The notes under the pieces were generated by a model. It did not search any database. It worked only from the letters and a program-made list of their open reading frames with translations, and was not told the origin of the DNA. Of a DNA stretch of 9,928 nt, positions 5,515 through 9,928 are shown piece after piece. This stretch comes from Moraxellaceae bacterium (GTDB taxonomy: Bacteria; Pseudomonadota; Gammaproteobacteria; Pseudomonadales; Moraxellaceae): NCBI GenBank assembly GCA_030684415.1, contig JAUXNL010000476.1, forward strand, positions 1 through 9,928. Direction: 5' to 3'. A program made the position numbers and the translations under genes. Each line of letters opens with the position of its first letter. Positions within the stretch are counted from its first letter, which is position 1.

Positions 5515-6558
5515 ATGAGCAGCACGTCCACCCTCCCGGATACCGCCACCCCGGTAGACATGCCGGCGGAAACACGTCGCAAAGTCACCGACATTTTTAC
5601 CCGTGATGAAATCCGTCAGCTCACCGAGCGCTCGGATCTGGCCGGGTTTGGCGCTATCGCGTTCACCTGGGGCGTGATTGTGGCCGTGCTCGCGCTGCTC
5701 GCCTGGGCGGCACAGCAAGCGCTGGTGATCGCGGTGCCGGTTTTTCTGTTCGGCGTCATGGTGCTGGGCGGCCGACATCTGGCATTGGCCATCCTCATGC
5801 ACGAAGCCGCGCACGGCACGCTCTTCAAAACCCGCTGGCTGAACGACCGTTTTGCCGACTGGGTCTGCGCCAAACCGATCTGGGGCGATGTGCAGAAATA
5901 CAAAGTGCATCATTTCGCGCATCACACCAAAACCGGGCAAGAAGGCGACACCGACCTTTCACTGGTGGAAGGGCTGCCGTGCTCGCGTTCGTCGCTCTGG
6001 CGAAAATTCGCGCGCGACCTTTCCGGCTACACCGGCCTCAAGTTTTTATTCGGGCGCTTGCTCATGGACAGCGGCGTGATCAAGTGGACAGTGGCCAACG
6101 ACATCCAGCGCCTGCCGCAAGAAGGACGACGCTGGCACGACTATCTGCGCGAGTTGGCCGAAAACTCTTGGCGCACGGCACTCGTGCATCTATTCCTCGT
6201 GGGAGCTGCCGTCGCGGCTGGCCATCTTTGGCTGTATGGCGTGTTCGTACTCACCTATATCACGCCCTTCCCGCTCATCCTGCGCATCCGCTCCATGGCC
6301 GAGCATGCCTGTACAGAAAAAACCGCTGACATGTTCCGCAACACGCGCACCACTCGTGCTGGGTTGCTGGCGCGGATGACGGTGGCGCCGCACCGCGTGA
6401 ATTACCATATCGAGCATCACGTCATGGCATCGGTGCCCTTCCGCAAACTCCCGCTCATGCATCGCATGCTGCGCGAGCGCGGCGCGCTGCCGGCCGCGCC
6501 GGGTTATCTCGATGTGCTGAAGATGGTGTCGGATAGAAGTGCAGCGGCGGATGCTTGA
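5515..6558 (+). CDS. Membrane fatty acid desaturase
   Basis: A 347-residue integral membrane di-iron desaturase that introduces a double bond into a fatty acyl chain. All three histidine boxes are present: HEAAH (96-100), HHFAHH (132-137) and HIEHH (298-302), with extra candidate ligands at H264 and H293. Hydrophobic pairs lie around 42-66 and 68-94 before box 1, and at about 222-256 before box 3, the usual family topology with the histidines on the cytoplasmic side. The start at 5515 is supported by GAGG 8 nt upstream; a GTG at 5488 would add nine residues but lacks support. Position of desaturation, and whether the acyl carrier is phospholipid, CoA or ACP, cannot be read from the sequence. 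It appears monocistronic; no electron-transfer partner is next to it. Confidence 0.92.
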   Translation: MSSTSTLPDTATPVDMPAETRRKVTDIFTRDEIRQLTERSDLAGFGAIAFTWGVIVAVLALLAWAAQQALVIAVPVFLFGVMVLGGRHLALAILMHEAAHGTLFKTRWLNDRFADWVCAKPIWGDVQKYKVHHFAHHTKTGQEGDTDLSLVEGLPCSRSSLWRKFARDLSGYTGLKFLFGRLLMDSGVIKWTVANDIQRLPQEGRRWHDYLRELAENSWRTALVHLFLVGAAVAAGHLWLYGVFVLTYITPFPLILRIRSMAEHACTEKTADMFRNTRTTRAGLLARMTVAPHRVNYHIEHHVMASVPFRKLPLMHRMLRERGALPAAPGYLDVLKMVSDRSAAADA

Positions 6559-6608
6559 TCGGCACGCACGTAATATCCACTATTTTCACTACCGGACAGC
6601 CAGATGCT

Positions 6609-7385
6609 CTAGTGCTGAAAGACATGCTCGTTGTGATAGCTCAGAAACTCAGCGTGCGGTGATAGCTTGTGGGGCGGCGTAATGAGTTTACCGTGCAGCC
6701 CTAGCAAAATGGCATGGTCACTTGCGGACTTTTCGGTTTCACGCAGCACATCAGAAACCTGAATCGTCAGGGAAGGTGTGACCGTAATCAGCCCTTGGTC
6801 GAAAGCCTTATCGTGCAAAGCGGACAGGCAAAGGCCATTAGCCGGATTCAAGCGGTTATGTTCGTCTTTGGCCCAAGGCACGATATGGCTGGCCACCAAT
6901 AATTTAGGGTGACTGATGCCGCTCATGCAGCAACGGCTTTCATAGCTGCTAAGAATGGCGTTTCGGAAGAACTGTTGCTTGCGCCGCACAACCACCATGG
7001 CGGTAGCGTTGCCTGAGTAATAACTTGGCACCGGCTCTTCAACCGCCATCGTGCTGGAGAGTGGTGCAAGTTCCGCATCTTGTGCGGCCAGTTCATCCAT
7101 CATGATCTGGCTTTCGTAAGCCATCTCATCCGGAGACTTCTGAAACTCATTCCAGATGCTTCGGTCGAGTGCCGAAGCACCTTGGAGGCCTTTGCGTCCA
7201 CTTGCTGTGATAGCAGGGTCAAGACTGGCCATATTACAAAGCTTCATCGCTAGGGCGCTGGGCGTACGGCCTATCAGTTTGGCCGCCGCCATAATGCGTG
7301 GATTGCTTTGATGGAACTTACCGAAGTCCATCTGACAATACAGATTGAGCGCCACCAAGAGCTGCTCACGATTCCAGTTCGCCAT
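6609..7385 (-). CDS. HNH endonuclease (HNH_2-like, stand-alone)
   Basis: A 258-residue protein with two parts. The N-terminal region (about 1-60), NREQLLVALNLYCQMDFGKF then LIGRTPSALAMKLCNMASLDP, is a helical domain that recurs with this nuclease type and probably binds DNA. The C-terminal nuclease (about 135-205) has RCCMSG (151-156), ASHIVPW with His167, and NPANGLCLSALHDKAFDQG with Asn183 and His191, giving the His-Asn-His set for metal-dependent DNA cleavage. Relatives are often annotated as putative restriction endonucleases, but no methyltransferase is in the window; a modification-dependent or other defence role is only a guess. The start has AGAGGG about 7 nt upstream. Base composition looks less G+C-rich than the neighbours, fitting horizontal transfer. 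It is transcribed away from the 7491-7835 gene. Confidence 0.85.
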   Translation of the reverse strand: MANWNREQLLVALNLYCQMDFGKFHQSNPRIMAAAKLIGRTPSALAMKLCNMASLDPAITASGRKGLQGASALDRSIWNEFQKSPDEMAYESQIMMDELAAQDAELAPLSSTMAVEEPVPSYYSGNATAMVVVRRKQQFFRNAILSSYESRCCMSGISHPKLLVASHIVPWAKDEHNRLNPANGLCLSALHDKAFDQGLITVTPSLTIQVSDVLRETEKSASDHAILLGLHGKLITPPHKLSPHAEFLSYHNEHVFQH

Positions 7386-7402
7386 GCTTGACCCTCTCGC
7401 GT

Positions 7403-7464
7403 CCTGCCATCTAAAGAGCCGTAGGGGGCCTGGCAGGCGAATCAGAGTATGCCAGGCTTGCCTG
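7403..7464. promoter_or_regulatory. Repeated CCTG/CAGG dyads in the divergent HNH/small-protein spacer
   Basis: The spacer holds GCCTG-G-CAGGC (7428-7438), CAGGC-TT-GCCTG (7453-7464), and CCTGCCA (7403-7409), which pairs perfectly with TGGCAGG (7431-7437). The first two palindromes have centres about 25 bp apart and use the same half-site. They lie between the two divergent starts, as expected for operators shared by both genes. Hairpins in the leader RNA are an alternative. No clear sigma-70 promoter was identified. Confidence 0.4.
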
Positions 7465-7490
7465 CTTTAGTGATGGCAATTGAGACGGCG

Positions 7491-7835
7491 ATGAGCGGAC
7501 ATATTGTGATCGAGTACCTGTATCGGGATGGCAGCAATTACAAACGCTTTGGCTGCCGGATGTTTGCCAACCCCTCCGGCGTAACTGAGGAAGATATTCA
7601 GCTGGCATTCGCAAATGCTTTCCGTCGTGCTCAGCTATTCCCGGATGTGTTGAGCTTTGATCCCGTCGTACTGGGCTGGGAAGCGCTTTTCTTTGAGCAT
7701 CACGATGCTGAGGCTGATGATGTGACGCTGCATGAGTTGGTCAGTGTCGAATCTCATCCGGGTGACGTAGAAGGAGCGGCCTGCCTTGAGAGGCTGCTGT
7801 GCAAGCTGGCTGAGCTGGCAGCAAGGCAGGCATAA
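7491..7835 (+). CDS. Small conserved protein of unknown function (IEYLYRDGSNYK family)
   Basis: A 114-residue soluble protein with no membrane segment or signal peptide. The N-terminal IEYLYRDGSNYKRFG, a middle EEDIQLAF helix, and the later FDPVVLGWEALFF and DDVTLHELV segments resemble, from memory, a widespread family of small hypothetical proteins with no assigned function. The ATG at 7491 is chosen because the conserved part begins just after it and GAG lies 6 nt upstream; earlier in-frame ATGs at 7449 and 7473 would add MPGLPALV-type sequence that looks non-conserved and overlaps the CAGGC/GCCTG dyad. It is divergent from the HNH nuclease, about 105 bp away, and ends 15 bp before a strong terminator. 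A role linked to the nuclease, such as inhibitor, immunity protein or sensor, is speculation. Confidence 0.75.
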   Translation: MSGHIVIEYLYRDGSNYKRFGCRMFANPSGVTEEDIQLAFANAFRRAQLFPDVLSFDPVVLGWEALFFEHHDAEADDVTLHELVSVESHPGDVEGAACLERLLCKLAELAARQA

Positions 7836-7850
7836 CCGAACGATCACCCA

Positions 7851-7880
7851 TTAAAAAGCCGCCCGAAGGCGGCTTTTTAA
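7851..7880. terminator. Bidirectional intrinsic terminator
   Basis: A perfect 13-bp stem, TTAAAAAGCCGCC (7851-7863) and GGCGGCTTTTTAA (7868-7880), closes a CGAA tetraloop. The G+C stem is followed by a T-run in both directions. It therefore ends the plus-strand small-protein gene (stop at 7835) and the minus-strand alcohol dehydrogenase gene (stop at 7902). Confidence 0.95.
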
Positions 7881-7901
7881 TGCATCCGGCAACCGCCGTG
7901 A

Positions 7902-9089
7902 TCACGCCCACGCAAGCTTCAGCACGCCAAGCAACTCTTCGCGATCCGCTTCCTTCGGATTGAAGATGATCGAGCCGTCGTTAATGGCCAACTCCGCAAT
8001 CTGCTCGAGCTGGCTTTCCTGCACCTTGCCGGTTTCCTGCAAGGTGCGCGGCAGCTTGCAGCGCGCAAACAACTCGTCGCGCATCGTGCGCAGCGTGGCA
8101 ATCGCGCGGTCGGCACGGTGCGCCGGTGCGGTGGCGGCATACACGTCGGCGCCGGCGAGTGGCAGCAGCAATTCGCCGATGCGCGCGCCGTTCACGTCTT
8201 TGTTGTACTCCAACACATACGGCAGATAGAGATTCATGCACAGGCCGTGCGGCAAGTGGCAAACCGCGCCGGTGGCGTGGCCGAGCGAATGCACCATGCC
8301 CACCATCGCATTCGAGAATGCGATGCCGGCCATGGTCGAGGCCTGTGCCAGCTCCAGTCGCGCATCGGCATCGCTGGGGTTGTCCATCACCTTGAGCAGG
8401 TTGTCGCTGATCTTGCGCACGGCGCTGGTGGCGTAGGCGTCGCTGATCGGGTTGGCGGCGAGGCAAGTGAAGGCCTCTACCGCGTGCGTCATCGCGTCCA
8501 TCGCGGTCATGGCGGTGATATGCGGCGGCAGCGTGAGCGTCATGCGCGGATCGAGCACCGCCGCATTCGGCATCAGGAAGTAAGACATGAACGGCACTTT
8601 CATGCCTTTTTCAGTGTCAGAAATCACCGCGATCATGGTGGTTTCTGAGCCGGTGCCGGCGGTGGTGGGCACCACGAACAGCGGCTTGAGTGGGCGCTTG
8701 AGGTTGTGCGCGCCGGAGAACTTCAGCAAATCATCGCCGCCTTCAGAAACGAGAATGTTCACGGCTTTGCAGGTGTCGATGACCGAGCCACCGCCCACGG
8801 CGACGATAGCGTCGCATTCGTTGGCGCGATACATGGCAGCGGCATTGCGCACCGTTTGCAAGCTGCTGTCGGGCGGCACATCGTCAAAGACGGCGGTGAT
8901 GGCCATGTCGGCGCCGGCAAAAGCGGTTTCGACATGCTTGAGCAAGCCCACGGCCACCACACCCTTGTCGGTGATGACCATGGGTCGTTTGGCTTGCAGC
9001 GTGGTCAGCTCGAAGGGGATGTGTTCCAGCGCCTTGTGGCCAGCAATCACTTTGACCGGGCAGAAGAATTCGTAATACGGCTTGCTCAC
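7902..9089 (-). CDS. Iron-containing (group III) alcohol dehydrogenase
   Basis: A 395-residue NAD(P)-dependent metal alcohol dehydrogenase that interconverts an alcohol and its aldehyde; substrate not predictable. The N-terminal nucleotide-binding domain shows VGGGSVID (98-105) and PTTAGTGSE (141-149). The C-terminal helical domain has metal ligands Asp198 and His202 (MDAMTHAVEAF), His267 (VHSLGH) and His281 (CHLPHG), with the same 14-residue gap between the last two as in FucO. All four ligands are intact and the length is normal. The start is GTG (9087-9089), well supported by AAAGGAGAA with GGAG 8 nt upstream. That ribosome binding site lies in the last codons of the upstream SCP2-like gene, which stops only 3 bp before this start, so the two are almost surely co-transcribed and translationally coupled. 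Confidence 0.95.
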   Translation of the reverse strand: MSKPYYEFFCPVKVIAGHKALEHIPFELTTLQAKRPMVITDKGVVAVGLLKHVETAFAGADMAITAVFDDVPPDSSLQTVRNAAAMYRANECDAIVAVGGGSVIDTCKAVNILVSEGGDDLLKFSGAHNLKRPLKPLFVVPTTAGTGSETTMIAVISDTEKGMKVPFMSYFLMPNAAVLDPRMTLTLPPHITAMTAMDAMTHAVEAFTCLAANPISDAYATSAVRKISDNLLKVMDNPSDADARLELAQASTMAGIAFSNAMVGMVHSLGHATGAVCHLPHGLCMNLYLPYVLEYNKDVNGARIGELLLPLAGADVYAATAPAHRADRAIATLRTMRDELFARCKLPRTLQETGKVQESQLEQIAELAINDGSIIFNPKEADREELLGVLKLAWA

Positions 9090-9092
9090 TTT

Positions 9093-9626
9093 TTATTCTC
9101 CTTTCACAAGGTTGGTGGCGACGCGGGCATAAATGCGCGCGGCAGCCGAGAGTTTGCTGCCAATACCCAGCGCGGCCGGGTAGCGCTTCACGGCGCGTTC
9201 GGCAATCAGCTTGGGCAGGATCAGTGTTTCCATGCGCGACAGGCAGCGCACCATGCGGATGGCATGCGATAGCTCGCCATCGACATAAATGCGGTCGTTG
9301 GCAAAGGCGCGCGCGGTGCCTTCCTGGAACGACAGCACGAGAAATGCGTGCGTCATGTGCTTGAAGCGCACGCACAGGTCGGGCTTACCGGCAAAATCCT
9401 TGAGCAGACGCAAGGAGCCATCGTCCTGTACCTGTGCGGTAAAGGAAGGGCCGGCCGGCATGACCATCATCTGGAAAACATAACCGGGCGGCAGCGCGGC
9501 GATTTCGCGGCGGACGACCTCATCGGTTTGCGAAGTCGAGACCAGTCCGCGGCCGACCACGCCCATCATCAGGGCAACGTAGCCGCGCTCCATCTCCGGG
9601 AGCAGGGCTTTTTCGGTGGATGTCAT
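9093..9626 (-). CDS. Probable SCP2 sterol-binding domain protein
   Basis: A 177-residue protein. The middle and C-terminal parts (FTAQVQDDGSLRLLKDF, DLCVRFKHMTHAFLVLSF, then ARAFANDRIYVDGELSHAIRMVRCL) have the SCP2-domain pattern: beta strands followed by a segment like 'AFMSGRLKVEGDLGLAMKL' in known members, lining a hydrophobic lipid pocket. SCP2 domains bind sterols, fatty acyl chains or quinone precursors. Membership is judged by eye. The ATG at 9626 is preferred: the frame stays open up to 9743, but that extension overlaps the end of fbp and reads like antisense. The gap to the fbp stop is 67 bp. It is coupled to the iron alcohol dehydrogenase just downstream, suggesting the SCP2-like protein presents or holds a hydrophobic alcohol or aldehyde substrate (inference). 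Confidence 0.72.
   Translation of the reverse strand: MTSTEKALLPEMERGYVALMMGVVGRGLVSTSQTDEVVRREIAALPPGYVFQMMVMPAGPSFTAQVQDDGSLRLLKDFAGKPDLCVRFKHMTHAFLVLSFQEGTARAFANDRIYVDGELSHAIRMVRCLSRMETLILPKLIAERAVKRYPAALGIGSKLSAAARIYARVATNLVKGE
9096..9104 (-). promoter_or_regulatory. Strong Shine-Dalgarno inside the end of the SCP2-like gene
   Basis: AAAGGAGAA encodes the final Lys-Gly-Glu of the upstream gene and also serves as the ribosome binding site for the GTG start at 9089. It decides that start and indicates translational coupling. Confidence 0.85.
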
Positions 9627-9693
9627 CTGCGTCGTCTTTTTTGTTGTAGGAAAAAATGGCCGCCGGGCACTGATCATGCCCCGCTGCCGGTGT

Positions 9694-9928
9694 TCATTCG
9701 CGGTGATAGCGTGTAGCGCGCTCCACTTCGTTTTTGGAGCCAAGTATCACCGGCACCCGCTGATGCAGTTTTTCGGGCTCGATGTCGAGAATGCGTTCGC
9801 GGCCGGTGGTGGAAGCACCGCCAGCCTGCTCGATCAACAGCGACATGGGGTTGGCTTCGTAGAGCAGGCGCAACTTGCCGCCCTGCTCGCGTGTCTTGCT
9901 GTCCATCGGGTACATGAAGATGCCGCCG
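9694..9928 (-). CDS. fbp: Fructose-1,6-bisphosphatase class 1, C-terminal part (cut by window edge)
   Basis: The last 78 residues of class I fructose-1,6-bisphosphatase, the gluconeogenic enzyme that hydrolyses fructose 1,6-bisphosphate to fructose 6-phosphate. The visible part starts at GGIFMYPMD, continues with GGKLRLLYEANPMS (substrate-contacting Lys and metal-ligand Glu of the family), then EQAGGAS, GRERILDIEPEKLHQRVPVILGS and the C-terminal RYHRE. The frame runs open to base 9928, so the gene continues to the right of the window; the ATG at 9915 is internal. It is upstream of the SCP2-like gene on the same strand, with 67 bp between; whether they share a transcript is unclear. Confidence 0.95.
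   Translation of the reverse strand, partial: GGIFMYPMDSKTREQGGKLRLLYEANPMSLLIEQAGGASTTGRERILDIEPEKLHQRVPVILGSKNEVERATRYHRE

Noticed and set aside
5401..5940. Minus-strand 179-aa frame opposite the desaturase start
   Set aside because: Antisense to His-box-containing coding sequence; no family resemblance.
9651..9681. Possible minus-strand terminator after fbp (GGGCA/TGCCC hairpin, then T6)
   Set aside because: The stem is only 5 bp and is separated from the T-run by 8 nt, so it does not meet the usual intrinsic terminator layout.
9627..9743. N-terminal extension of the SCP2-like gene to the ATG at 9743
   Set aside because: It would overlap the fbp coding end by 50 bases in another frame; the added sequence lacks conservation signs and MTSTEK at 9626 gives a normal spacing.

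Overview
The window is a G+C-rich piece of a proteobacterial chromosome. It is most likely from a gammaproteobacterium near the Xanthomonadales/Nevskiales/Pseudomonas side of the class. The main evidence is five copies of a REP element with the core GGAGCGGCTTCAGCCGCG, a repeat type common in those groups, together with the class I fructose-bisphosphatase tail, a PaaX regulator, crotonases and a membrane fatty acid desaturase. The genus cannot be fixed from the sequence alone, and nothing points to a phage or an insertion sequence.

Layout, left to right. Positions 1-271 hold no convincing gene but contain several short inverted repeats. Positions 272-1849 (minus) encode a DUF445 membrane protein (YjiN-like) with an unusual N-terminal extension of about 100 residues rich in Pro, Ala and Thr. 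A 454-base gap with three REP copies follows. Next come two minus-strand crotonase-fold genes (2304-3224 and 3584-4369), separated by a 359-base gap that carries a degenerate 26-bp tandem repeat and two opposed REPs. Divergent from the second crotonase is a PaaX-family repressor (4457-5275, plus). The two share overlapping promoters built around one perfect dyad. A dispersed inverted repeat follows, then a membrane fatty acid desaturase (5515-6558, plus).

Positions 6609-7835 look like a small accessory island. It holds an HNH endonuclease (minus) and a small conserved protein of unknown function (plus), transcribed divergently from a spacer with repeated CCTG/CAGG dyads. A strong bidirectional terminator at 7851-7880 closes it. 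The right end is a minus-strand group: fbp (cut by the window edge), a probable SCP2-type lipid-binding protein and an iron-dependent alcohol dehydrogenase. The last two genes are tightly coupled, with the dehydrogenase ribosome binding site lying inside the last codons of the SCP2-like gene.

Taken together, much of the window concerns acyl-CoA or lipid chemistry: two crotonases under a probable PaaX-type acyl-CoA-responsive switch, a desaturase, and a lipid-binding protein paired with an alcohol dehydrogenase. The HNH/small-protein pair is the best candidate for an undescribed unit. The crotonase/PaaX promoter dyad and the 26-bp repeat array are the most distinctive non-coding signals.
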